Shown here: positions 36,595 to 44,908 of the stretch, piece by piece | How the letters are laid out: the number at the start of each line of letters is the position of its first letter | Numbering within the stretch: the stretch's first letter is position 1 | Assembly (NCBI RefSeq): GCF_000012845.1 | Contig: NC_009615.1 | Span: 4,032,501 to 4,096,500 of the forward strand | Direction of reading: 5' to 3' | Source of the DNA: Parabacteroides distasonis ATCC 8503 | Lineage (GTDB): Bacteria > Bacteroidota > Bacteroidia > Bacteroidales > Tannerellaceae | Length of the DNA stretch: 64,000 nucleotides | The notes under the pieces: model-generated | The model's database searches: none | The model's input: the letters and a program-made list of their open reading frames with translations, nothing else | Told to the model about the DNA's origin: nothing | Translations under genes and position numbers: made by a program

Positions 36595-38052
36595 TTAGTT
36601 GAACAACTGGAGCAATAATTTCTCTATCGCTACGGTCATAGGACGTCCGTCGCAGGAATAGTTGTTTACGAATAGGGCGATGGCGTATTGCTTATCGCCT
36701 TTGTTTATATATCCCGCATATCCTTTTACCCGGCTCATGCTTCCGCTTTTAAGATGAGCTTTTCCTTGGAGGGATGAGCCTTTTAAGAAGTTCCTCACCG
36801 AGCCTTCTACCCCCGCTACGGGCAATGATTCGTAGAAGGCTGTGTGTTGTTGTGAACGGGTTCTCATATAAATCAATAAATCAGCCACAAAAGCTGTTGA
36901 TAACTTGTTGGTAACCGCAAGGCCACTACCGTCGTACATCCAGACGCACGAGAGGTCGAGTCCTTTCCCTTGCCAATAGTCCCGAAGCACCTGGATGCCC
37001 CGGTTAAAAGAAGATATGACCTCTCCCTTACGGGGCGTATAGCGTAGGCCGATTGTCTTGATCAAGGCATCGGCGAATAAATTATGGCTGACATGGTTGG
37101 TCACTTCCACGATTTCCCGAAGCGTAGGGGAGTAAGTGGTAACAATCTCGGTCCGTTTCCCGGGTTGCCACCTACCGGCCTCCCGCAAGATACGGAAACA
37201 AGACGGTGATTCGCCGACCGTGATCCCTTCATGTTCCAATTGCCTAGTGAGATAATCCGCTAGGAAAAGAGCCGGGTCCGGGATATCCCCTTTGAGCGGA
37301 TACCATTCCCGGTTAGCGGGGACAATTCCGTATAAATAACGGTCCGTGGCGAATGGCGCCCCTACGATAAAAGAACTATCCGAAGATACTTGCTGAGCCG
37401 TTAAGTAATTATGGAAATGGATGCCGGATAATTCCGGTTCGGTTCCTTTCAACTTCGGGCGGCTTCCGGGAGCCCCGGTTTGCAGTCCTAATTTATAGAG
37501 ATTGTCGAATACGCAAAGTCCATAGCTTCCGGCGCCATAATAGCTGCCCATATCTTCGCCAACCCATTTAAAGGAAGTGCCTTCCGTGTCGAATATACTT
37601 TCATCAGCGATTACGGCACCTTGTATTTTATGGATACCCACCTTTTTCAAGGCGGAGATCCATTCCTGTAGGAACCGCTTATGATACGGGGCGAAATGCG
37701 CTGAGCCAAGGCTGGGATCTCCGCTTCCCTTGATGTATAGATTCCCTTTTAGCAAGCCCTTCTCGATGGAGCCATCGTATGCCAATGTCGTGGGAAAGCG
37801 ATAATCCTCGCCCAGTATCTCCAAGGCGGTAGCGGTCGTAACCGTCTTCATGACCGAGGCTGGGGTCAGCTGCCGGAGGGTATCGTAAGCGAATACCGTC
37901 TCGCCATTGTGAACGTCTTTCACGATCAAGGAAAATGAGGCTCCTTCCATATAAGGCTTACGCAGGAATTGCTTGATAGGTTGTGGAACCTGTGCCCCTA
38001 CTGAAAGGTATAAGCAAGAAATGAGGAAGAAAAAGGATATTTTACGTATCAT
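36595..38052 (-). CDS. dacB: D-alanyl-D-alanine carboxypeptidase/endopeptidase (PBP4 type)
   Basis: 485-residue periplasmic enzyme acting on peptidoglycan cross-links. Signal peptide 1-20 (FFLISCLYLSVGAQ). The serine-peptidase S13 motifs are visible: SxxK in TPASVMKTV, SxN in NHVSHNLFADAL and KSG in AHLKSGSMSRVKGYAGY. The long insertion between the first two motifs is typical of PBP4. Convergent with the LytTR gene (7 bp gap), divergent from the AI-2E gene. Confidence 0.93.
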   Translation of the reverse strand: MIRKISFFFLISCLYLSVGAQVPQPIKQFLRKPYMEGASFSLIVKDVHNGETVFAYDTLRQLTPASVMKTVTTATALEILGEDYRFPTTLAYDGSIEKGLLKGNLYIKGSGDPSLGSAHFAPYHKRFLQEWISALKKVGIHKIQGAVIADESIFDTEGTSFKWVGEDMGSYYGAGSYGLCVFDNLYKLGLQTGAPGSRPKLKGTEPELSGIHFHNYLTAQQVSSDSSFIVGAPFATDRYLYGIVPANREWYPLKGDIPDPALFLADYLTRQLEHEGITVGESPSCFRILREAGRWQPGKRTEIVTTYSPTLREIVEVTNHVSHNLFADALIKTIGLRYTPRKGEVISSFNRGIQVLRDYWQGKGLDLSCVWMYDGSGLAVTNKLSTAFVADLLIYMRTRSQQHTAFYESLPVAGVEGSVRNFLKGSSLQGKAHLKSGSMSRVKGYAGYINKGDKQYAIALFVNNYSCDGRPMTVAIEKLLLQLFN

Positions 38053-38077
38053 GATGTTTATATATTCTACTTTATTC

Positions 38078-38100
38078 TATCTTTGTCGCAAGCAAAGATA
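38078..38100. promoter_or_regulatory. Two opposed overlapping -7 elements
   Basis: TATCTTTG reads rightward at 38078-38085 (towards the AI-2E gene, ATG 38111) and leftward at 38093-38100 (towards dacB, start 38052), separated by 7 bp as an inverted repeat. Each would start RNA inside the other's element, so the two promoters probably exclude each other. Confidence 0.55.
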
Positions 38101-38110
38101 TGAAAATAAT

Positions 38111-39268
38111 ATGAATCCACTGTTTGACAAGCCTTTTACGTTTGACCGTGTAATACGCATAGTGTTCGGTATACTGGTCATCTCAGGGATTATCTATTTG
38201 ATAGCCTTATTACGGAACGCATTGTTACCTTTCCTGATCGCTTGGTTGCTGGCTTACATGATGCAACCGTTCGTAAAGTTCTTCCAATATAAATTATGCT
38301 TTAAGAGCCGTATCTTATCGATTATGGCGGTATTGGTGACTTTAGGGCTGTTGATAACGTTGCTGATAGTCATGGTCGTTCCTTCCATCGCGGCTGAGGC
38401 GGATAAAACGCTAGAACTGATCCGCACACATGATCCCGGTGAAGGTCATGTCCCTTTGATTCCGCATTCATGGATGGAATATCTGGAAAGTAATGTGAAC
38501 TTCGCTCAGATTATGGAGTTATTGAGTAAGGAGAATTTGTTGAAAGCGGTGAAGCAGATAGCACCCCAGTTATGGTCTATCTTATCGAACACCTTCTCGA
38601 TCCTTTTCAGTATCACGATCGTGTTCGTGATCTTGCTTTATTTTATCTTCATCCTTTTGGACTATGAGAAGATCGCGAATGGTTGGATCGATTTGATACC
38701 GGAGCGTTACCGTCCGTTCCTGCAAGGTTTGGCTGAGGATGTGGAATACAGCATGAACCGTTATTTCCGAGGACAATCGCTGATCGCTCTCTCCGTCGGG
38801 ATTCTCCTCGCGATCGGTTTTAAGATCATTAATTTCCCGTTGGCGGTCACGCTGGGCTTGTTTATCGGCGTGCTGAACTTAATTCCCTATATGCAGGCGA
38901 TCGGTATCATCCCGATGATTCTATTGAGCTTATTGCGTTCGGCCGAGACAGGCGAGAACTTCTGGTTGATCTTTGGTTTGGCTATTTTAGTCTTGGGTAT
39001 CGTACAATGTATACAGGATTTATATCTTACCCCCCGCATAATGGGTAAGGCTATGGGATTGAATCCCGCCATCATTTTACTCTCATTATCCATCTGGGGA
39101 ACGATCTTAGGCTTTATCGGCTTAATAATAGCCCTCCCATTAACAACCTTATGCTTATCTTATTATAAACGATTTATCTTGCATGAATATAATGAGTTAG
39201 ATTCCAGAAGCCTTGCTCATCAACCTAAACAAGAGGAAATAAATTCAGATTTAATCGCAAAAAAATAG
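38111..39268 (+). CDS. AI-2E family transporter
   Basis: 385-residue inner-membrane protein of the AI-2E/PerM family (formerly UPF0118), start ATG 38111. Seven to eight hydrophobic segments; the family-typical middle PERYRPFLQGLAEDVEYSMNRYFRGQSLIAL, then FPLAVTLGLFIGVLNLIPYM and GKAMGLNPAIILLSLSIWG. Members are linked to autoinducer-2 export, Na+/H+ exchange or unknown roles, so the substrate is uncertain. Terminates before the tRNA promoter. Confidence 0.9.
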   Translation: MNPLFDKPFTFDRVIRIVFGILVISGIIYLIALLRNALLPFLIAWLLAYMMQPFVKFFQYKLCFKSRILSIMAVLVTLGLLITLLIVMVVPSIAAEADKTLELIRTHDPGEGHVPLIPHSWMEYLESNVNFAQIMELLSKENLLKAVKQIAPQLWSILSNTFSILFSITIVFVILLYFIFILLDYEKIANGWIDLIPERYRPFLQGLAEDVEYSMNRYFRGQSLIALSVGILLAIGFKIINFPLAVTLGLFIGVLNLIPYMQAIGIIPMILLSLLRSAETGENFWLIFGLAILVLGIVQCIQDLYLTPRIMGKAMGLNPAIILLSLSIWGTILGFIGLIIALPLTTLCLSYYKRFILHEYNELDSRSLAHQPKQEEINSDLIAKK

Positions 39269-39277
39269 CCATATCTA

Positions 39278-39307
39278 TTGCGTATTAAAAAAATATCCCT
39301 ACCTTTG
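39278..39307 (+). promoter_or_regulatory. tRNA-Lys promoter
   Basis: TTG at 39278-39280, 19 bp spacer, TACCTTTG at 39300-39307; full consensus about 31 bases before the tRNA. Confidence 0.8.
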
Positions 39308-39337
39308 CACCCGCATTACAGAAGTAACGCATAGGAT

Positions 39338-39413
39338 GATTCGCTAGCTCAGCTGGTAGAGCACAACACTTTTAATGTTGGGGTCCTGGGTTCGAGCCCC
39401 AGGCGGATCACCA
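39338..39413 (+). tRNA. tRNA-Lys (anticodon UUU)
   Basis: 76-nt cloverleaf. Acceptor GATTCGC pairs with GCGGATC; D-arm GCTC...GAGC; anticodon stem CAACA/TGTTG with loop CTTTTAA giving UUU; T-arm CTGGG TTCGAGC CCCAG; encoded CCA at 39411-39413. Confidence 0.97.
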
Positions 39414-39415
39414 AG

Positions 39416-39447
39416 AAAGGGTATTCAGCAATGAAGACCCTTTTTTT
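39416..39447 (+). terminator. tRNA-Lys intrinsic terminator
   Basis: AAAGGGT (39416-39422) pairs with ACCCTTT (39437-39443), followed by a T run. It ends the tRNA transcript. Confidence 0.8.
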
Positions 39448-39612
39448 ATATCTCGTAAACTGCCGCTTATAGATATTGGTGTATTCATGCTGTTAAGATA
39501 AAGCTCTTGGGGGGAGGAGGAATTTGCTGCGGTTGTCCTGGAATATTTCCCATATATGTTTTTAGGACAAGAGTACTTTTGTTTTATCCCAACATGGTTC
39601 TAAGTTAATATG

Positions 39613-39620
39613 TAAATTTG
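39613..39620 (+). promoter_or_regulatory. -7 element for the Kef-type antiporter
   Basis: TAAATTTG, 14 bases before ATG 39634; no -33 element seen at normal spacing. The rest of 39448-39612 shows no other feature. Confidence 0.45.
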
Positions 39621-39633
39621 CGAGCACAAAATA

Positions 39634-41910
39634 ATGAATAACATGTCTGAAATTGCACCTCTTATTTCCGACTTGGCGGTTATATTGATTGCGGCGGGAA
39701 TAATTACATTGATTTTTAAATGCTTGAAACAACCTGTCGTTTTGGGGTATATTGTCGCTGGCATTCTTGCCGGGCCCGCCGTACCTTATATACCAACGGT
39801 ATCCGATCCTACCAATATAAAAATATGGGCAGATATAGGCGTCATCTTTCTTTTGTTTGCTATGGGATTAGAATTCTCTTTCAAGAAGTTGATGACCGTA
39901 GGAGGTACAGCTGTTATCGCCTCTATAACCATAGTCTCCGGAATGATGTTTCTAGGCTATACTGCAGGAAACGCGCTTGGCTTCTCGCATCTAAGCAGTA
40001 TATTTTTAGGCGGTATGCTTTCTATGTCATCCACCGCTATCGTATTCAAGGCGTTCGATGACATGGGACTCAGAGGGCAAAAATTTACAGGAGTAGTATT
40101 AGGCGTCTTGGTGGTCGAAGATTTAGTGGCCGTAGTTTTGATGGTCTTGCTTTCAACCTTAGCAGTCAGCAAGCAAGTCGAAGGAATGGAAATGCTGGAA
40201 AGTATTCTAAAGTTAGGAGCGTTTCTTATATTTTGGTCATTACTCGGAATCTATCTGATTCCAAGTTTTCTTAAAAAGATTAAGCCATTTCTTAACGACG
40301 AAACCTTATTAATCATAGCATTAGGCTTCTGTTTAGGTATGGTTATGATTGCGGCTAAAGCGGGATTCTCCTCTGCGTTAGGAGCTTTTGTTATGGGATC
40401 GTTATTGGCTGAAACCATTGAGGCCGAGAAGATAGAAAAATTGGTAAAACCGGTAAAAGACCTGTTTGCGGCCATATTTTTTGTTTCTGTAGGCATGATG
40501 ATACAACCGGATTTATTGATTGAATACCTTGTCCCAATCTGCATCTTAACCATATTGGTTATCATTGGGCAAATCTTTTTTGGGAGTCTTGGTGTCCTCT
40601 TGTCCGGACAGCCATTAAAGATAGCTCTACAATCAGGATTCTCTCTGACCCAAATAGGTGAATTTGCGTTTATTATCGCTTCATTGGGAGTTAGCTTAAA
40701 GGTAACAGACGATTATCTGTATCCTGTTATTGTCGCTGTATCAGTCGTTACAACATTTCTTACTCCTTATATGATTCGCATGGCGACCCCGGTCTATCAA
40801 TTGATTGACAATTATTTGCCTTCATCTATAAAACTAATGTTGAACCGTTATTCTTCCGGATCCAACACGGTCAAACATAAAAGTACATGGAATAAGCTGT
40901 TGAAATCTATGTTACTAGATGTAATACTATATACAGTATTGACAATATTCAGTATTATCATATTTTTCACTTATGTAAATCCAATTATTCGCGAGAACAT
41001 ATTAGGCTTCAAAGGGGCTCTATTGAGCTTATCTATTATTTTGGCCATTATATTACCTTTTCTTTGGGCTATCATTATGAAGAAGAATCATTCTCCTGAA
41101 TTCCTGAAATTATGGAATGATAGTAAATTCAACCGGGGACCATTGGTTTCTTTGATAGCGATAAAGCTGCTCCTTTGCGCAAGTATTCTAATGCCAGTCA
41201 TAGTCCATATATTTAATGTAGCATCTGGTGTTGGATTTATTATCACCCTGTTGATATTGCTAATGATTATTTTATCCAAAAAACTGAAAAAGCGTTCTCT
41301 CTCGATCGAGAAAAGATTTATTGACAACTTCAACGGGAAAACAACGGACTCAAACATTGGAAGTCCTTTGACTGATAATATCTTGAAATCTTTGCCTTTC
41401 AATGATTTGCACTTGATGGATTTCGTTGTTGGCCAAGAATCCTCCATTGTCGGCCGGAGTTTGAAAGAGATCAACTTCCGTCAAAAATATGGAATAAATA
41501 TCGTTTCCATCATTCGAGGTGAACGACAAATCAATATACCTAGAGGAGAGGAACGCCTTTATCCTTTTGATAAGATTATAATTGTTGGTACGGATGAGGA
41601 ATTGGATCTTTTCCAGGAGATAATACAAAAACAGGACAAAGAATATAGAGATCAGTTGGCGCAAAGCTTTAATAATAATATCAAAATAGAGCAATTTAAT
41701 ATTGAACCAGACTCTCCGTTGATCGGGCGATCTATTCAACAGTCTGACATTCGGGATAAGAACGCTTGTCTGATCTTGGGTATTGAACGAGACGGAAAGT
41801 CAATGATGAATCCTCCATCCCAAACCGTATTCAAGGAAAACGACAACGTATGGGTTGCTGGAGAATATCGTCAAATTGTTCAATTGAGCGAAGGTTTAAG
41901 TTATAATTAA
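39634..41910 (+). CDS. CPA2/Kef-type cation:proton antiporter with extra membrane region and two RCK_C domains
   Basis: 758-residue membrane protein. A CPA2 Na+/H+-exchanger domain fills residues ~10-385 (VLGYIVAGILAGPAVPYIP, GVLVVEDLVAVVLMVLL, FSSALGAFVMGSLLAE). Unusually, four more hydrophobic segments follow (~430-545: DVILYTVLTIFSIIIFFTYV, IILAIILPFLWAIIM, SLIAIKLLLCASILMPVIV, IITLLILLMIIL). Two RCK_C/TrkA-C ligand domains end the protein (VVGQESSIVGRSLKEINFRQ; IEPDSPLIGRSIQQSDIRD). Base composition is more AT-rich than neighbouring genes. No RCK_N nucleotide domain is evident, unlike KefB/KefC. Confidence 0.88.
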   Translation: MNNMSEIAPLISDLAVILIAAGIITLIFKCLKQPVVLGYIVAGILAGPAVPYIPTVSDPTNIKIWADIGVIFLLFAMGLEFSFKKLMTVGGTAVIASITIVSGMMFLGYTAGNALGFSHLSSIFLGGMLSMSSTAIVFKAFDDMGLRGQKFTGVVLGVLVVEDLVAVVLMVLLSTLAVSKQVEGMEMLESILKLGAFLIFWSLLGIYLIPSFLKKIKPFLNDETLLIIALGFCLGMVMIAAKAGFSSALGAFVMGSLLAETIEAEKIEKLVKPVKDLFAAIFFVSVGMMIQPDLLIEYLVPICILTILVIIGQIFFGSLGVLLSGQPLKIALQSGFSLTQIGEFAFIIASLGVSLKVTDDYLYPVIVAVSVVTTFLTPYMIRMATPVYQLIDNYLPSSIKLMLNRYSSGSNTVKHKSTWNKLLKSMLLDVILYTVLTIFSIIIFFTYVNPIIRENILGFKGALLSLSIILAIILPFLWAIIMKKNHSPEFLKLWNDSKFNRGPLVSLIAIKLLLCASILMPVIVHIFNVASGVGFIITLLILLMIILSKKLKKRSLSIEKRFIDNFNGKTTDSNIGSPLTDNILKSLPFNDLHLMDFVVGQESSIVGRSLKEINFRQKYGINIVSIIRGERQINIPRGEERLYPFDKIIIVGTDEELDLFQEIIQKQDKEYRDQLAQSFNNNIKIEQFNIEPDSPLIGRSIQQSDIRDKNACLILGIERDGKSMMNPPSQTVFKENDNVWVAGEYRQIVQLSEGLSYN

Positions 41911-42022
41911 GTGTTTCAGCCAAAGTGTAAAATATATTTTTCATTAGGGAAGCCATCTCTTAAATTCTACATTTAAGACTTAGGGGATTAGGATATTAGG
42001 ATATATTTGATAGCTTTGCGAA

Positions 42023-42045
42023 GAAATGGGGGGCGTGCCCCTTTC
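42023..42045. repeat. GC-rich palindrome, dispersed family copy 3
   Basis: GGGGC-GT-GCCCC core flanked by GAAA and TTTC, upstream of the MFS gene. Related to palindromes at 22,481 and 47,743. The -7 elements TATATTTG (42002-42009) and TAGCTTTG (42011-42018) lie just before it, so it would be in the MFS leader RNA. Confidence 0.55.
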
Positions 42046-42072
42046 TCGAATAAATGATAACAATAAAAGTAA

Positions 42073-43317
42073 ATGATAATGAATGAAAAAATGAATGCTA
42101 CATTGGGCAACGCTTTTCCCAAGGAACGGATTCGTTATGCGATGCTTTCTTTCTTTTTAGCGCAAGGTCTTTGTTTCTCTAGTTGGGCTAGCCGTATTCC
42201 GGACGTGAAGGATATTTTTGAGGTGAATTACGCTTTCTATTGGGGCTTGGTCTTGTTCCTGATCCCGGTAGGTAAGTTTGTGGCGATACCGTTAGCGGGT
42301 TATTTGGTGTCGAAGTTGGGGAGTCGTATTATGGCGCAGGTCAGTGTGTTGGGGTATGCCTTGGCCTTATTCGCGATAGGTACGGCACATAATATTTATC
42401 TGCTGGGTGTTTATTTGTTCTGTTTTGGGGTGTTCTGGAATCTTTGCGATATATCCTTGAATACGCAAGGAATTGGTATCGAGCGACTCTATGGGCGTAC
42501 GATTATGGCCTCATTTCATGGAGGTTGGAGTCTGGCGGCTTGTTTAGGGGCTTTGATCGGGTTTATCATGATCGTATCCGGTGTTACTCCGTTCTGGCAT
42601 TTTACGTTGATTGCATTATTGATTGGAGTGACTGTTTTGGTAAGCCGGAAGTATTTGCAGGAAGACGTGGCGGTTGAGTCACCGGAGGAAGAGAAGGAAG
42701 CGGAGAAGAAAGAAGCTCCGGCATTGTTGAGCTTTATCCGTAAGCCGGAAATGCTGTTGATCCAGTTAGGTATCGTCGGGCTGTTTGCCTTGGTGGTGGA
42801 AAGCGCGATGTTTGATTGGAGTGGACTTTACTTCGAATCGGTATTGCAGGTTCCTAAGTCCTTACAGATTGGTTTCTTGGTGTTCATGGTGATGATGACG
42901 GTAGGCCGTTTTCTTACGAACTCCGCCTATAGTGTTTTAGGAAAGCAGAAGGTGTTGCAATTAGCGGGTTTCTTTATTTTAGCAGGTTTTTTTATCTCAG
43001 CCATGTTGGGTGGAATGTTCGAATCGATGACGGTAAAGGTGATCGTGAATTCCTTAGGCTTTATGTTGGTAGGCTTGGGCATCTCGTGTATGGTGCCTAC
43101 TATTTATAGCTTAGTGGGCGCTAAATCGAGAACTCCGGTGGGAATTGCCTTGACGATCCTTTCCAGTATCAGCTTTATCGGCTCGTTGATCGCACCTTTG
43201 TTGATCGGAGCGATCTCGCAGGCTTTCAATATGAAATACGCTTATATCGTGGTCGGCTTGTTAGGGCTTTGTATCTTGCTAATGACTACATTCTGCAAAG
43301 CATTCAAGAATAATTAA
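42073..43317 (+). CDS. Major facilitator superfamily transporter
   Basis: 414-residue, 12-helix inner-membrane transporter; ATG 42073 or 42079 are both possible starts. N-terminal motifs FLAQGLCFSSWASRIPDVKD and FGVFWNLCDISLNTQGIGIE match the YbjJ/FucP-like MFS subgroup; a charged cytoplasmic loop (EEEKEAEKKEAP) separates the halves. Substrate unknown, possibly a sugar. Convergent with a PfkB kinase through a long hairpin; a functional link is speculative. Confidence 0.88.
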   Translation: MIMNEKMNATLGNAFPKERIRYAMLSFFLAQGLCFSSWASRIPDVKDIFEVNYAFYWGLVLFLIPVGKFVAIPLAGYLVSKLGSRIMAQVSVLGYALALFAIGTAHNIYLLGVYLFCFGVFWNLCDISLNTQGIGIERLYGRTIMASFHGGWSLAACLGALIGFIMIVSGVTPFWHFTLIALLIGVTVLVSRKYLQEDVAVESPEEEKEAEKKEAPALLSFIRKPEMLLIQLGIVGLFALVVESAMFDWSGLYFESVLQVPKSLQIGFLVFMVMMTVGRFLTNSAYSVLGKQKVLQLAGFFILAGFFISAMLGGMFESMTVKVIVNSLGFMLVGLGISCMVPTIYSLVGAKSRTPVGIALTILSSISFIGSLIAPLLIGAISQAFNMKYAYIVVGLLGLCILLMTTFCKAFKNN

Positions 43318-43325
43318 AGATAGAG

Positions 43326-43375
43326 AATTGAGAATTGAAAATTAGGAGAGAGCGAATAATTTTCAATTCTCAATT
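43326..43375. terminator. Bidirectional terminator made from an AT-rich dispersed repeat
   Basis: Perfect 19-bp inverted repeat (43326-43344 with 43357-43375, loop 12) between convergent genes. The motif AATTGAGAATTGAAAATT recurs near 52,431 and 63,957. Confidence 0.8.
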
Positions 43376-43380
43376 TTCAA

Positions 43381-44277
43381 CTACTCAGGCATTCGTTGTT
43401 CCGCTGTCTCTAAGCATCGCAACACATCTTCCTTAGTGCCGTTGAATGGGCCTATTCCTTCGATTTTCAATGTTGTCATAGCTGCCGCGAAACGTCCGGC
43501 TTCTTCTATGCTTGCGCCTTTGGCACGTTTATAGAGATATCCTGTCATATAAGTATCACCCGCTCCGGTAGCGTTTACTACTTCTTTCGGTATGTAAGCG
43601 GGGATTTTATGGAAAGTGGAACCGTCGTAAATGATAGATCCCATGCTTCCGAAAGTCAGCAATACCTCTTTCACGCCCCAATCGTAGATAACTTTTCCTG
43701 CGTTCACGGCATCGGTATATCCGGTTAACACCTCCATCTCATGTTCGTTAGCCTTGAGGAAGTGCACGTATTTAAGTACTTCTTTTTTCTCTGGCCAATC
43801 CACGGCAAATACATCCTTGTCTCTTACTTCCCGTAGATACCCTTGCGAGTCAATCGATACTAAGCCTTTCCCCGCTAAATACTTTACCACTTCCAAAGAG
43901 AAATCATCGGCAAGCAAACTACCAAGGTGGAAGATTTTAGAGTTGATGTTCTCCAGATATTCCACGGTGAAAGGATCTGCTTTCGCCAATACACGTTGCG
44001 TACGGTTATCTTGGTTCTCTCCATAAATATTCTCGAAATAAACGGTGTGCTTACTTGGCATCACGGCAACGTCGATACCTTCAGCTCGTAGTTCCTCCAC
44101 CGTTTTCATCTCAGATTCAGCCAAGGCTGTCACTAGAGTATAGTCGATATCATCGAAATGTTTTATCGCATGCGAGAAATAAAAGGAGGTTCCTCCCGGC
44201 ATATGGACGGTGTTCTTAGGTGTTACTACCTTATCCAAGGTGATGTGTCCTACGCAGCAAAGTTCGTGTGTATTCAT
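43381..44277 (-). CDS. PfkB/ribokinase-family carbohydrate kinase
   Basis: 298-residue kinase. The N-terminal GG motif region (MPGGTSFYFSHAIKHF) and the C-terminal ATP/anion-hole motif VVNATGAGDTYMTGYLYKRA with catalytic Asp are present. Lacks the EIAK-type signature of any sub-family I can name, so the sugar or nucleoside substrate is unknown. Possible -7 element TAAATTTG on the minus strand at 44304-44311. It also lies downstream of the leftward promoter of the invertible segment, 380 bp away. Confidence 0.87.
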   Translation of the reverse strand: MNTHELCCVGHITLDKVVTPKNTVHMPGGTSFYFSHAIKHFDDIDYTLVTALAESEMKTVEELRAEGIDVAVMPSKHTVYFENIYGENQDNRTQRVLAKADPFTVEYLENINSKIFHLGSLLADDFSLEVVKYLAGKGLVSIDSQGYLREVRDKDVFAVDWPEKKEVLKYVHFLKANEHEMEVLTGYTDAVNAGKVIYDWGVKEVLLTFGSMGSIIYDGSTFHKIPAYIPKEVVNATGAGDTYMTGYLYKRAKGASIEEAGRFAAAMTTLKIEGIGPFNGTKEDVLRCLETAEQRMPE

Positions 44278-44387
44278 TTTTTACTCAGTTTATTATAAAG
44301 CGACAAATTTATGAAAAAAGCTTTCAAATACATAGATTACTCTCTTTTTTGACCAATAAAAGCATGAAAGAGGCGTTTTGCCCTTGT

Positions 44388-44463
44388 GACTTTAGTTGCA
44401 TCGGCATCAAGCTATAGTTTTAAGCTTATGGAACTAAAGTTACTTCATAGGTGAACAAAAGTT
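44388..44463. repeat. Four short palindromes, 22 bp period
   Basis: 10-base units of form AACT-N2-AGTT start at 44388 (GACTTTAGTT), 44410 (AGCTATAGTT), 44432 (AACTAAAGTT) and 44454 (AACAAAAGTT), each exactly 22 bp from the next with 12-base linkers. The units are short, so support comes from the regular spacing and the shared right arm AGTT. Confidence 0.65.
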
Positions 44464-44516
44464 TCATTATTATAAGACTTGAAGGAATAAGGAATATTTG
44501 TTGATTGCTTGATAAT

Positions 44517-44552
44517 TATATTATATATGTACGCTCGTACATATATAATATA
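44517..44552. repeat. 36-bp near-perfect AT-rich palindrome
   Basis: Arms 44517-44533 and 44536-44552 pair perfectly over 17 bp around a 2-base centre, with the core TACG-CT-CGTA. Lies between the 22-bp array and the left inverted repeat. It could block a transcript coming from the invertible promoter or bind a dimeric protein. Confidence 0.75.
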
Positions 44553-44614
44553 TGATAAAAGGGTAAATTCTATTGAAAATATAGTATATGCTATTGATCG
44601 TATGAAGATAGGTT

Positions 44615-44640
44615 TATAAAACGACTAGTTTAAACGATCG
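44615..44640 (+). repeat. Left inverted repeat of the invertible segment
   Basis: 26 bp, TATAAAACGACTAGTT then TAAACGATCG. Pairs with 44814-44839; the two mismatches are T/C differences at positions 3 and 16. Confidence 0.88.
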
Positions 44641-44657
44641 ATTTTTCTAGTCATTTG

Positions 44658-44687
44658 CAAAGGTACGCGTTTCTTCGACACTTGCAA
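44658..44687 (-). promoter_or_regulatory. Promoter inside the invertible segment
   Basis: Minus strand: TTG (44687-44685), 19 bp spacer, TACCTTTG (44665-44658). Full consensus, identical in -7 element to the tRNA-Lys promoter. Present RNA start near 44651, running left towards the PfkB gene. Confidence 0.8.
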
Positions 44688-44813
44688 CCCTTCAAGGTTA
44701 AAAAAATCACCCCTTATCCGCTTTCTTATCAATCAAATAGGCTATCCATCACGAAACAACCGATTCCATAAACAAACCTTCTCCTTTATCCCTTGAAAAA
44801 CGCAAGATTTAGA

Positions 44814-44839
44814 CGATCGTTTAGACTAGTCGTTTTGTA
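44814..44839 (-). repeat. Right inverted repeat of the invertible segment
   Basis: Reverse complement matches 44615-44640 at 24 of 26 positions. It contains CGATCG and ACTAGT sub-palindromes, as does the left copy. Confidence 0.88.
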
Positions 44840-44908
44840 CCCATTTAGGTGGGATGCATATATAAAGAGCTTTTAATTAACACTAGTATTAATATTAATT
44901 TTAGAATT

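Larger units (their letters stand above)
44615..44839. promoter_or_regulatory. Invertible phase-variation segment (promoter in OFF orientation)
   Basis: Inverted repeats 44615-44640 and 44814-44839 match at 24 of 26 positions and enclose 173 bp with no gene. The interior holds one full promoter, on the minus strand, pointing away from the surface-protein gene. Inversion would place its -7 element at about 44789-44796 on the plus strand, giving a ~105-base leader to ATG 44909. No plus-strand promoter match exists inside now, so the gene should be silent in this orientation. No recombinase gene is in the window. Confidence 0.82.

Noticed and set aside
36595..38052. Plus-strand open frame beginning at 37,973 as the true AI-2E start
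   Set aside because: It overlaps dacB and the promoter; ATG 38,111 gives the normal N-terminus.
44615..44839. Small transposon or MITE bounded by inverted repeats
   Set aside because: A full promoter inside, a surface gene outside at the right distance and the absence of target duplications fit a promoter inversion better.
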